Below are positions 35,702-44,920 of a stretch of DNA of 64,000 nt, piece after piece. The position numbers and the translations under genes are program-made. The stretch is taken from contig JAKQOG010000119.1 of NCBI GenBank assembly GCA_029565395.1, positions 1 through 64,000 of the forward strand, in the 5' to 3' direction. The DNA is from Candidatus Hydrogenedentota bacterium (lineage in GTDB: Bacteria; Hydrogenedentota; Hydrogenedentia; Hydrogenedentales; CAILVY01). Position 1 is the first letter of the stretch, and each line of letters begins with the position of its first letter. The notes under the pieces were generated by a model, which saw only the letters and a program-made list of their open reading frames with translations, had not been told where the DNA came from and did not search any database.

Positions 35702-36985
35702 CTAGGGTTGCTTCTGCCCTGTTTCTTGAATACCCGCTGCCATGCCTTCCTCTTCCGCAGAAAGCGCCTTCTGTTCAAACGGTTCATCCACCAGGCTAAA
35801 AATACGCTGGGCACTGCGGCGGCAACTTTGCAGCGCCTTCCGCTGATCTTCAGTGAGTTCTCCGAGTTCCTCGTTTAACAACATCTCATGAAATCCAAGA
35901 ATCGCAGACAGCGGAGACCGGACGCGTTGCGAAACCGTTTTGAAGAACGCGCTGCGCAACTGGTTCACCTGCTGCAACTCCCGGTTGATCTGTTCCAGAT
36001 GCAGGTTGGCCTGCCGTGCCGCTTCCTGCAACGCCTTCTGCTTGGTAATGTCATGCAGAATCGCCACAAAGAACCGCTGATTGTCCCGGAAAAAGGCCCG
36101 CACCATGGCGGCGGCCGTCCGCTCGTCCGCATCCGCGGTGATCACCAGCACTTCGCCCCGGTACTCCCCTTGAATGCGCAAATTGGCCAGGCGGCTGCTC
36201 AGCGAACCATCGTCAAAAATAAACGTCCGGAACCGCTGTCCAACCAGGTTGGCCCGCGAAAGGCCTAAAAATTCACACGCCCGCTCGTTCACATCCGTGA
36301 TGAATTCATTGTCGTCATACACCACGATCGGCTCGGCGGCGCTGTCCAGAATCGCCCGGATCGCCGCGCGCGACGACGCCAACGCCTGCGCCTGGCTCTG
36401 CGCCTCGATCCGCATCCGCCGCACCAGCTCCCCCAGGATCCGCATCAAAAAGCCCGACAGCAAAATAAAACATAACTGGAGCCCAATCGGCGGATAATCC
36501 ATGTTGATGCCCGCGAAAAACCAACGCGCCAGCACCGTGAGCGAATACGCCGAACAGCAAATCAATGTCACGGATATCGTGTTCAAAAAATGCGGCTCAT
36601 AAATGCAATACGCCGCAATAACCAGAATATACACCATCACAATCGGGCTTTGCTCTCCCCCTGTGCTCCCTACCGCCACACACACGTTAACAAGATGTAT
36701 CACAAAGTTAAGCGGACTGACAAACAATAAGTACCGCTCGGAATAGAATACATAATGCACAAATGCGTTCTGAATAAACGCGGCGATGACCACAATCCGC
36801 GGATCCGGGGAATACTTGGGCTCGACGTCCAGCGCATACAACCCCACCACCAGGAAAATAACAAAATACCGCAACGCCAGCAACGTCCATTCAATGGACA
36901 ATACCATCGACAACCGCGTGTCAAGCGTATCCCGCGGTGTTATGGGCCCCATACGGTCCAGCGCCGATTGAATGCTCCGTAACAT
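35702..36985 (-). CDS. Membrane PAS-domain protein with a degenerate histidine-kinase dimer domain
   Basis: ATG 36985 with GGGAAGAG upstream is preferred over the listed start 141 bases further upstream. Five or six hydrophobic segments occupy residues 25-200. A linker helix and a PAS domain follow (AIRAILDSAAEPIVVYDDNEFITDVN, VGQRFRTFIFDD). The coiled region leads to a HisKA-like helix pair, SQRVRSPLSAILGFHEML. In true kinases this reads SHELRTPL; here the phospho-accepting His is Gln. No HATPase domain follows, and the protein stops about 65 residues later. It is therefore probably a sensor that dimerises but cannot phosphorylate itself. No response regulator is next to it. Confidence 0.8.
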   Translation of the reverse strand: MLRSIQSALDRMGPITPRDTLDTRLSMVLSIEWTLLALRYFVIFLVVGLYALDVEPKYSPDPRIVVIAAFIQNAFVHYVFYSERYLLFVSPLNFVIHLVNVCVAVGSTGGEQSPIVMVYILVIAAYCIYEPHFLNTISVTLICCSAYSLTVLARWFFAGINMDYPPIGLQLCFILLSGFLMRILGELVRRMRIEAQSQAQALASSRAAIRAILDSAAEPIVVYDDNEFITDVNERACEFLGLSRANLVGQRFRTFIFDDGSLSSRLANLRIQGEYRGEVLVITADADERTAAAMVRAFFRDNQRFFVAILHDITKQKALQEAARQANLHLEQINRELQQVNQLRSAFFKTVSQRVRSPLSAILGFHEMLLNEELGELTEDQRKALQSCRRSAQRIFSLVDEPFEQKALSAEEEGMAAGIQETGQKQP

Positions 36986-37142
36986 AACACTCTTCCCGTT
37001 CGTATAGTCACAAATAATTACAACTGCTGCATAGCCTCGACATCGTACCACATCATTCAACACAATGAGCAACTTATAAGAACGGAAGCGCATTGGCGTG
37101 CATCCGGAACTCGTCCCTGCCCCCATCGGCCGGCCTATTCCA

Positions 37143-37158
37143 TTTCCAAAAATGGAAA
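37143..37158. promoter_or_regulatory. Candidate operator upstream of GLUG gene 1
   Basis: TTTCCA-AAAA-TGGAAA is a perfect dyad 36 bases before the -35 box, and it is kept unchanged upstream of gene 2. Confidence 0.5.
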
Positions 37159-37194
37159 ATCAGGAAAAATTTGCGCCTCGCTGTAAAAAACTAG

Positions 37195-37223
37195 TTGACA
37201 AGGAACCTCTATAGGTGTAGTCT
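37195..37223 (+). promoter_or_regulatory. Promoter of GLUG gene 1
   Basis: TTGACA, a 17-base spacer and TAGTCT. The same boxes and spacing occur in copy 2. Confidence 0.65.
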
Positions 37224-37297
37224 GAATATTAGAGTGAAACTGAGGTACACTTGGTGCATATGAGGTGTAGGGTATGAAAAAGGGAAGGATGCGTGCC

Positions 37298-39984
37298 ATG
37301 AGCCGTCAAACACAACCCCCAATCAAATCTATTCATTTCATCCTGTCCGCCGGATTTCTCCTACTGCTGAGCGGTCTCCCGGCGGCGAACGGCGCGGATA
37401 GCGCCCTCACAATGAAAACCGATCCCATCGGCATCGATTCCATCGAGGAATTGCAATTAATAGGCAATGACCCCGCCTACCCCCTTGATGGAAGCTACAT
37501 CCTCACCCAGGATATCGATGCCTCCGCCACCGCCGCCTGGAATGACGGTGAGGGCTTCGACCCCATCGGGAACTATGACGAAGCCAACCTCGCCGTCTCA
37601 TTCACTGGGCAATTGGACGGACAGCGCTATGTTATCCGTAACCTGAACATCAACCGGCCCAACGAGGATAATGTGGGGCTATTTTCCGCTATTCTCGAAC
37701 CGAGCGCACTCACAAACCTAGGGCTGGAACAATGTAAGATTGTGGGACGAGATAATGTCGGAGGTCTATTAGGTTTTGGTAATTGTTCTATTATTACTGC
37801 AAGTTATGTGGCAGGCGCTATTACAGGGTCAGAAAATGTTGGGGGATTATTAGGTTATGCGGGAGATTGTCTTCATATTTCTCAATGTTATGCACAACCT
37901 ATAATTACAGGAATACGCAATGTGGGTGGTCTTATGGGGCAAACTGCTATGTTGAGTATTCACGAGTGTTACGTTGTAGGGGTAGTCAGTGGAATAACAA
38001 ATATTGGCGGTCTATTTGGTTGTTCTGATCTTATCCAAATGGAGGACTGCTATGTGGTAACCGTGTTAACTGGACGGACAAAGGGGAATTGTTGTGGTGA
38101 GGGAGATCAAAACATAATGATGTTCCTGCAATCAGTATTTTACGACATGGATGTATCCGGTCTTCCTGATGGTTCCATATATGAAATAAATCGAACTACT
38201 GCGGCCATGATGCAAGCTGCTACCTATATTAATAGCGGGTGGGATTTTACGACTGAAGATGGGGATCCAGCTATTTGGACGATATTGGAGGGACAGACTT
38301 ATCCACACTTTATTTGGTCTGCCCCATCTGATGTGCGATATTTCTTGTCAGCAACTGCAGAACATGGTTCCTTCAACATTGAGCCCAACCAGAGCGATTA
38401 TGCACCCTTCTCTTTAATTTGGTTGACAGCAGAAGCAGATACAGGCTATCGCCTAGCTGGATGGACGGGATCAGACTTTGGGGATATTGCGCTACAGGAC
38501 AAGAACCCATTACCAGTAATTATGGGTAGCAACCGAGAAATTCGTGCCATATTTATCCCTGATAGACCAATTGCGATTTATTCTATTGAAGATTTGCAAA
38601 AAATCGGTCGGGACAGCGAGTGGCCACTAAATTGGGACTATGTAGTAGAAGAAGATCTGGATGCTTCCATCACCACGGAATGGAATGGCGGTGCAGGCTT
38701 TCAACCTATAGGAAGAGTAGGGTTTCCGTTTTCAGGTATCATTGAGGGTAACGGTCATGTAATTAGAAATTTGGTGGTTAACATGCCGCAAGAAAGTTAT
38801 ATCGCTCTCTTGGGGTATATTGATGAAGCGGGAGAAGTGCGTAATCTAGCATTGAAGGCGGGTTAATTTCTGGTCAAAGACATGTCGGGGCGCTCACGGC
38901 AAGTAATTATGGATCGATATCAAACTGCCATGTTGCAATATCGATTCTAACAGAAGGATCTGCAGGTGGTTTAATCGCAGAAAATGCAGGAAGCGTATCC
39001 AATTGCTTCACAGATTGCACTCTATTAGGGGATGAAAATGAGTATTGTGATAATGTTGGAGGGCTTATTGGAGAAAATTCAGGTGATGTATCCAATTGCT
39101 TTTCCGCAAGCGCGGTGTTCGGATGGGATCGTGTAGGTGGTTTAATGGGCAGCAATAGCGGTACCGTATCAGAATGTTTCACATCAGGGGATGTCGTTGG
39201 TATAGGTACTGTTGGTGGCCTGATTGGGTCGAACTACACAGGATCAGTATTAAAATGTTTCGCGTCGGGTACAGCAACCGGACACTTTATGGTTGGAGGC
39301 CTACTGGGCTTTTGTCGATACAACATAGTATCTGATTGTTATGCCACCGTAGATGTATCTGGGAACGAAATCGTAGGCGGGTTGATAGGTGAGATAAGGG
39401 ATCTAACCATTTCCAAGTGTTATTCGGTGGGCAGGGTCTCCGGCAACAGCACATTGGGAGGCTTGGTGGGGTTTAGTGAAGATTCTTCGGCGCCATACTG
39501 TTACTGGGATGCTGAAGCTTCTGGAATCACCACATCCCAAGGCGGAGTCGGTAAAACGACTAACGAGATGCAAACCGCTTCCACCTTTACTTCCGGAGGG
39601 TGGGATTTTAATACGATCTGGGGGATTGATGAGGGAACCTCGTATCCCTACCTGCTCTCGCTCAGCGCCCAAGAAGGGGAAGGCGAAGGGAACGCAATAG
39701 AATTCCTCACGGTGGATATCAATGCTAATCACATAATCAGCCTTTCGGAATTATTACGCGCAATTCAGCTCTATAATTCAGCCGGTTATCACTGTCAGGC
39801 CGATACGGAAGACGGATATGCCCCTTACTCAGGGGATACTTCCTGTACTCCTTCCAATAGTGACTACAACCCTGTGGACTGGGTTATCAGTCTGTCCGAA
39901 CTCCTTCGGCTGGTCCAACTTTACAACTCTGGCGCTTATCACGCCTGTCCCGGAAGCGAGGACGGCTTCTGTCCGGGGTTATGA
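37298..39984 (+). pseudogene. Frameshifted GLUG-repeat surface protein (copy 1)
   Basis: The start at 37298 (MSRQTQPPIKSIHF) is chosen because the equivalent of the upstream ATG 37274 is out of frame in copy 2. A signal peptide (FILSAGFLLLLSGLPAANG) is followed by GLUG-type beta-helix repeats (VGGLLGFGNCS, VGGLMGQTAM) and one InlB-like repeat. A second GLUG block begins IYSIEDLQKIGRDSEWPL. The frame ends at a TAA at 38864-38866. The other frame continues the same protein immediately (LISGQRHVGALTASNYG) through many repeats to the dockerin-like end at 39984. Alignment to copy 2 fits a one-base deletion near 38855-38863. The gene is broken unless this is a sequence error or the two halves are made separately. 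Confidence 0.85.
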
Positions 39985-40114
39985 ACCCAAAATTTGAATT
40001 ATTGCGAAACCGGAAGAGAAACAACCTTCCTGTAAGGGATAAATAATCCAGGAACACTGCATCACAACAATATGTTCTCTTAGGACCTGCCCCCCCATTG
40101 GCCAGACTATTTCA

Positions 40115-40130
40115 TTTCCAAAAATGGAAA
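40115..40130. promoter_or_regulatory. Candidate operator upstream of GLUG gene 2
   Basis: TTTCCA-AAAA-TGGAAA, identical to the dyad in front of gene 1 and at the same distance from the promoter. Confidence 0.5.
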
Positions 40131-40166
40131 ATCAGGCAAAATATCCGCCTCGCTGTAAAAAACTAG

Positions 40167-40195
40167 TTGACAAGGAACCTCTACGGGTGTAGTCT
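40167..40195 (+). promoter_or_regulatory. Promoter of GLUG gene 2
   Basis: TTGACA, 17 bases, TAGTCT, nearly identical to the promoter of gene 1. Confidence 0.65.
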
Positions 40196-40270
40196 GAATA
40201 TTAGAGTGAAACTGAGGCACATGTGGTGCATATGAGGTGTAGGGTATGAAAAAGGGAAGGACGGCATGCC

Positions 40271-43048
40271 ATGAGACATCAAACAAAACGCCCAATCAGT
40301 TCTATTCATTTCATCCTGTCCGCCGGATTCCTCCTGCTGCTGAGCGGGCTCCCGGCGGCGAACGGCGCCGATGGCGCACTCACAATGAAAACCGATCCCA
40401 TCGGCATCGATTCCATCGAGGAATTGCAATTAATAGGCAATGACCCCGCCTACCCCCTTGACGGAAGCTATATCCTCACCCAGGATATCGACGCCTCCGC
40501 CACCGCCGCTTGGAATGACGGCGCGGGCTTCGACCCCATCGGGGAGTATGATGGGACAACATCGTCTCCAATATTCAGTGGCCAACTTGACGGGCAGCGC
40601 CATGTGATCCGTAATTTAACCATCAATCGGCCTAATGAAGATTATAGTGCATTGATTGGAGGTATAGATGAAAGTGCTATCATACAAAATTTCGGGCTTG
40701 AAGAATGCCAGATCACAGGCAATGGTTTTGTCGGCGGGATTTTCGGCATGGCGGACATTGCAACAATTTCCGAGTGTTTTGTAAAAGGGTCCATTCATGG
40801 CAGACATACGGTTGGCGGCATAATTGGATATGGCCAGTACTGTACAATCACACAATCCTTTTTCTCTGGTACGATAACAGGCGCGAGTATGATTGGTGGT
40901 ATTGCTGGATATGCAGGTCCGTTTTGTGCAATTTCCGATTGTTGTGTCATAGGTGCTGTTTTCCAAGGCGCCGCATTAATTGGGAATATGGAGCTAGGAT
41001 GCTCTTTATCAAAATGCTATGCCGCCGCCCTTGGTGCAGATATTTCTCTTTCCGGCGGTTTAATAAACACATATGTCGGTACTCAAGAAATTGTAGACTG
41101 TTTTTGGGATATGGATGTTTATAATCCCGTCAGTACCCAAATTTTGGGAATTGGGTTGAATACTTCCGCAATGATGCAATCCTCCACCTTTATTACAGCG
41201 GGATGGGATTTCAGCAATGAGGATGGCAACCCTCCAATCTGGACCATGATAGACGGCGAGAGCTATCCTCGTTTGGTGTGGTCAACTCTTGCAGATGCCC
41301 GCTACACGTTAACAATCGATACTGAACATGGAACGGTGGAATCCAATCCCGTGCAAAGTGATTATGCACCCTTTTCCTTGGTATGGATGAGCGCGGAACC
41401 AGATCCGGGATACATTTTTGCGGGATGGACAGGTGACGGCCTGGGAAACATAGCGTTACAGAATAAAAATCCTTACCCCATAGTCATGGGGAGCAATCAA
41501 GAAATTACCGCGGTGTTTCTGCTGGATAGCCCGATTGTGATTCATTCGATTGAAGAATTACAGAAAATTGGAAGGGATAACGAATGGCCCTTGCATTGGG
41601 AGTATGTGCTGGAGGAAGATTTGGATGCCGCCATCACGGAGGGGTGGAATGGAGGAAAAGGATTTATTCCGCTGGGATGGCCATATATGTCCTTCCAAGG
41701 CAGATTTGAGGGCAGCGGGCATGTAATCAGGAACCTTTTCATAAACTCCCCGCAAGGAGATATTGCTGGACTCTTTGGGACTATCGGTGAAAACGGAGAA
41801 GTCCATGACCTTGGACTAATTGGGGGGGCGGTATCGGGATCCTCTTATGTGGGCGGGTTAGCAGGAAACAATTACGGCACGGTAACGAACTGCTATACGG
41901 CAACAACAGTTTCAGGAATAGAATATGTGGGCGGGTTATTGGGATATAGCAAAGAAGGCATTATCACTGGGTGTTATGCGGCAGGAGAAGTGAACTCTGA
42001 GGGAAATCATATAGGTGGTTTGATTGGTGCAAGCAGGTGGGGCGCTATATCGGAGTGTTTTGTAATGGGCACGGTCTCAGGAAACGAATATGTTGGAGGT
42101 CTGATTGGAAGAAATGAATCTGCCGCGTCGGATTGTTTTATGGCTGGTACGGTTTTCGGAAACACGTATGTAGGTGGTTTAATCGGTGAGAGTATAAGTG
42201 GCGCCACGGTTACAAAATCATATGCAACGGGCGATGTCTCAGGGCAATCATGTATTGGGGGGTTACTTGGGCAAGCTCATTCCGAGCAGACGATATCAGA
42301 ATGTTACTCAACATGCAGTGTTTCGGGCGATCACTCTGTGGGAGGTTTGGTGGGAGTTGCTTGGCTGAGTGCCATCTCAAACTGTTATGCATCGGGTAAT
42401 GTTTCCGGAAATTATGATGTTGGCGGCCTGGTAGGATATCTGCGAAGCGGTGATCCTCCCGGCACTGTCCAAAAGAGTTTTTCTATCGGTGCGGTTTCGG
42501 GAAACACCTCTACTGGCGGCTTGGTCGGATTGAATGAATTTGGCGCGGTTGAATCCTGTTTCTGGGATACGGAAACATCAAACCAGGATACATCGAGTGG
42601 CGGAACCGGATTGCCAACAGCACAGATGCAAACCAAGGCAATTTTCACTAGTGCGGGTTGGGATTTTGACACAATTTGGGGGATCGACGAAGGGATTTCA
42701 TACTCGTATCTCTTGGCATTCAACGAACAGAGCAACGAAGGCGAGACTGAAGGGAGTGGTGATGAATTTCTGTCTGCTGACCAGAATAATGACCACGTGA
42801 TCAGTCTCTCGGAATTGTTACGGACGATTCAATTTTATAATGCGGGTGGATATTGTTGCCAAGCCGGTACGGAAGATGGATACGCTCCAGGAACTGGCGA
42901 TACATCCTGCGGTACGCATAACAGCGATTACAATCCTGCAAATTGGGTGATTAGTTTGTCCGAACTCCTTCGGCTGGTCCAACTTTACAACTCTGGCGCT
43001 TATCACGCCTGCCCCGGAAGCGAGGATGGCTTCTGTCCGGGGTTATGA
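40271..43048 (+). CDS. Intact GLUG-repeat secreted surface protein (copy 2)
   Basis: The 925-residue protein has a signal peptide (FILSAGFLLLLSGLPAANG), then two related halves. Each half starts with a SIEELQxIG...W...LEEDLDA-like segment and continues into GLUG repeats of about 28 residues (YVGGLLGYS...GCYAAGEV). The first half has few repeats and the second about ten. Between the halves sits one InlB-type repeat (GYIFAGWTGDGLGNIAL). A short EG-containing linker and the dockerin-like module ([35 protein letters not shown]) end the protein. GLUG repeats form beta-helices in bacterial adhesins and IgA-protease-like proteins. An adhesion or substrate-binding role is likely. Codon use is AT-richer in the core than at both ends. 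Confidence 0.85.
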   Translation: MRHQTKRPISSIHFILSAGFLLLLSGLPAANGADGALTMKTDPIGIDSIEELQLIGNDPAYPLDGSYILTQDIDASATAAWNDGAGFDPIGEYDGTTSSPIFSGQLDGQRHVIRNLTINRPNEDYSALIGGIDESAIIQNFGLEECQITGNGFVGGIFGMADIATISECFVKGSIHGRHTVGGIIGYGQYCTITQSFFSGTITGASMIGGIAGYAGPFCAISDCCVIGAVFQGAALIGNMELGCSLSKCYAAALGADISLSGGLINTYVGTQEIVDCFWDMDVYNPVSTQILGIGLNTSAMMQSSTFITAGWDFSNEDGNPPIWTMIDGESYPRLVWSTLADARYTLTIDTEHGTVESNPVQSDYAPFSLVWMSAEPDPGYIFAGWTGDGLGNIALQNKNPYPIVMGSNQEITAVFLLDSPIVIHSIEELQKIGRDNEWPLHWEYVLEEDLDAAITEGWNGGKGFIPLGWPYMSFQGRFEGSGHVIRNLFINSPQGDIAGLFGTIGENGEVHDLGLIGGAVSGSSYVGGLAGNNYGTVTNCYTATTVSGIEYVGGLLGYSKEGIITGCYAAGEVNSEGNHIGGLIGASRWGAISECFVMGTVSGNEYVGGLIGRNESAASDCFMAGTVFGNTYVGGLIGESISGATVTKSYATGDVSGQSCIGGLLGQAHSEQTISECYSTCSVSGDHSVGGLVGVAWLSAISNCYASGNVSGNYDVGGLVGYLRSGDPPGTVQKSFSIGAVSGNTSTGGLVGLNEFGAVESCFWDTETSNQDTSSGGTGLPTAQMQTKAIFTSAGWDFDTIWGIDEGISYSYLLAFNEQSNEGETEGSGDEFLSADQNNDHVISLSELLRTIQFYNAGGYCCQAGTEDGYAPGTGDTSCGTHNSDYNPANWVISLSELLRLVQLYNSGAYHACPGSEDGFCPGL

Positions 43049-43185
43049 CCCCAAAATTTGAATTATTGCGAAACCGGAAGAGGAATACCCCCAAGACTCT
43101 CCGAGAAATCGTTAGTGTTCGGGAAAAACATGGTAGTAGTCCCGGCATGGATAGCCCAATTCCCCCTTTACAGAACACCGGCCTG

Positions 43186-44031
43186 TCACCCCTTGATCGC
43201 GCCGGCGGTAATCCCCGCGATAAACTGCCGCTGGAAGAACAGGAAGGCGATCACGAGCGGCAACGTCGCCAATACGCTCGCCGCCATAATCATCTCGAAG
43301 GGCGTCCTGTTTTCACCATTCAAGAGATAAATCACCAGCGGCAGTGTATACATGTCCGTCGTGCGCAACACGATAAAGGCCCACATCAGATTGTTCCAAC
43401 TGCCAATCAACAGGATAATGCCGAGCGCAGCCATGGCGGGCTTCAACACCGGCAGCACCACGCTCCAGTAAATGCGGAATTCGCTGCAGCCGTCAATCCG
43501 CGCCGCGTCCAGCAGATCATTATGTACATTTTCCATCGTGTACTGCCGCATCCAGAATATGCCGAACGCGCTCGCGGCCCCCGGCACGATCATCGCCCAA
43601 TACGTATTGATGGCATGCAGTTTGCACAATACGACAAATACCGGGATTAAAGTCACCGCGCCGGGGATCATCATCGTCGCCAGTACGAATGCAAATAATT
43701 TGTCGCGGCCCGGCGCATGCGGATACTTCGCAAATGCAAACCCCGCCAGCGAACACAGGAACAGCGCCAGCGTACAATGCCCGCAGGCGATAACCACGGA
43801 ATTGATGAAGGCCTGCACGATATGCGTTTTCTCGAACACCGCCGCAAAATTTGAGAAGCGCCACGGATCCGGCCACAACACCGGCGGCAGCGAAAAAATC
43901 TGGTCTTTCGCCTTGAACGCCGAAACGAACAGCCAGTAAAACGGAAACATGAACAGCACCGCCATCACGGCCAGAAACACATACGCCGCGATCCGCAAAA
44001 GCTGTTGTTGTGTGGAATGTGAAAGCCGCAT
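43186..44031 (-). CDS. Carbohydrate ABC transporter permease (MalG type)
   Basis: The 281-residue protein has six membrane helices starting with a YVFLAVMAVLFMFPFYWLFVSAFK segment. The EAA loop that contacts the ATPase is DAARIDGCSEFRIYWSVVLPVLKP. These features fit the second permease of family-1 sugar importers. It begins 4 bases after the stop of the first permease and is the last gene of the operon. No ATPase gene follows; the convergent GLUG gene lies next. Confidence 0.92.
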   Translation of the reverse strand: MRLSHSTQQQLLRIAAYVFLAVMAVLFMFPFYWLFVSAFKAKDQIFSLPPVLWPDPWRFSNFAAVFEKTHIVQAFINSVVIACGHCTLALFLCSLAGFAFAKYPHAPGRDKLFAFVLATMMIPGAVTLIPVFVVLCKLHAINTYWAMIVPGAASAFGIFWMRQYTMENVHNDLLDAARIDGCSEFRIYWSVVLPVLKPAMAALGIILLIGSWNNLMWAFIVLRTTDMYTLPLVIYLLNGENRTPFEMIMAASVLATLPLVIAFLFFQRQFIAGITAGAIKG

Positions 44032-44035
44032 GCCG

Positions 44036-44920
44036 CTACTCCGTTCCGCTGCGCCGTATCCGAAGGATCAGCAGTGAGGCCATGAACACAAAAAACGCCA
44101 CCGTATACGCAATGCACGACGCATAGCCGAACCGGAAATCCGTGAACGAAGTATTGAACAGATACAGGCCGAAATTCGTCGAGGACGACCCCGGCCCGCC
44201 CTGTGTCAATACAAACACCTCGTCGAACATGTACACGGTGCCGATCAGTGACATGATCGAGCAAAAAACAAACACGGGGCGCATCAGCGGCAGCGTGATG
44301 TACCACATGCGCTGCAGCGCGTTTGCGCCATCTATGCGCGCCGCTTCGTAATACTCTGTTGAGATCCCCTGCAGCCCCGCAAGCATTAACACCATGTTAT
44401 AACCGGTCCACCGCCAGACCAGCAATACGGAAACGGACGGCTTCGACCAATTTTCGCTTACCAGCCACGGGAAAGGCCCCATGCCCAGTTTCCCCGCAAG
44501 CCAGTTCAAAAAGCCCGCCTCCTGTCCATACAGCAGCGTGAACACAATCGCCACCACCACCATCGGCGTCACTACCGGCAGGAAAAGCGCCGCGCGGAAC
44601 AGCCCCCGAAGCTTCAGCCAGGAACTGTTCAGCAACACCGCGAACAGAAACGCCCCGATGAACATCGGCGGTATGTACATCAGCCCGATAATAAGCGTAT
44701 TCCACAGCGAGGTGAAAAAAATTTCATCATGAATCATGTTGCGGAAATTGCTCAGCCCCACCCACTGCATCGGCGTCAGTCCGTCCCATTGCACAAAGCT
44801 CAAATACAGCGAAAATAGCAGCGGATACAGCCCGAACACCGCAAACAACACAAAAAACGGCGATATGAATGCATAGAAATGCCGGTGGCGCCAAATCCGT
44901 TTCAGCAGGGGGTCATTCAT
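44036..44920 (-). CDS. Carbohydrate ABC transporter permease (MalF type)
   Basis: ATG 44920 overlaps the upstream stop (ATGA), so the shorter start is used in place of the listed one. The 294 residues include six helices and the EAA loop EAARIDGANALQRMWYITLPLMRP. It pairs with the downstream MalG-type permease to form the membrane channel of a sugar importer. Translation is probably coupled to the binding-protein gene. Confidence 0.92.
   Translation of the reverse strand: MNDPLLKRIWRHRHFYAFISPFFVLFAVFGLYPLLFSLYLSFVQWDGLTPMQWVGLSNFRNMIHDEIFFTSLWNTLIIGLMYIPPMFIGAFLFAVLLNSSWLKLRGLFRAALFLPVVTPMVVVAIVFTLLYGQEAGFLNWLAGKLGMGPFPWLVSENWSKPSVSVLLVWRWTGYNMVLMLAGLQGISTEYYEAARIDGANALQRMWYITLPLMRPVFVFCSIMSLIGTVYMFDEVFVLTQGGPGSSSTNFGLYLFNTSFTDFRFGYASCIAYTVAFFVFMASLLILRIRRSGTE

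Larger units (their letters stand above)
37115..40018 (+). repeat. Tandem duplication, copy 1
   Basis: This block covers the promoter, gene and 3' flank, and matches 40085-43083. Identity by eye is very high over the first about 460 bases and the last about 125 bases and clearly lower between them. Confidence 0.8.
40085..43083 (+). repeat. Tandem duplication, copy 2
   Basis: This is the second unit of the roughly 3-kb tandem duplication. It includes the same promoter, the same dyad and the same downstream sequence (AATTTGAATTATTGCGAAAC) as copy 1. Confidence 0.8.

Noticed and set aside
38850-38870. Programmed ribosomal frameshift in GLUG copy 1
   Set aside because: No slippery heptamer or downstream structure is visible, and copy 2 lacks any shift.
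42000-42500. GLUG repeats as a possible CRISPR-like array
   Set aside because: The periodic similarity is at protein level within one open frame; there are no short identical direct repeats with unique spacers.
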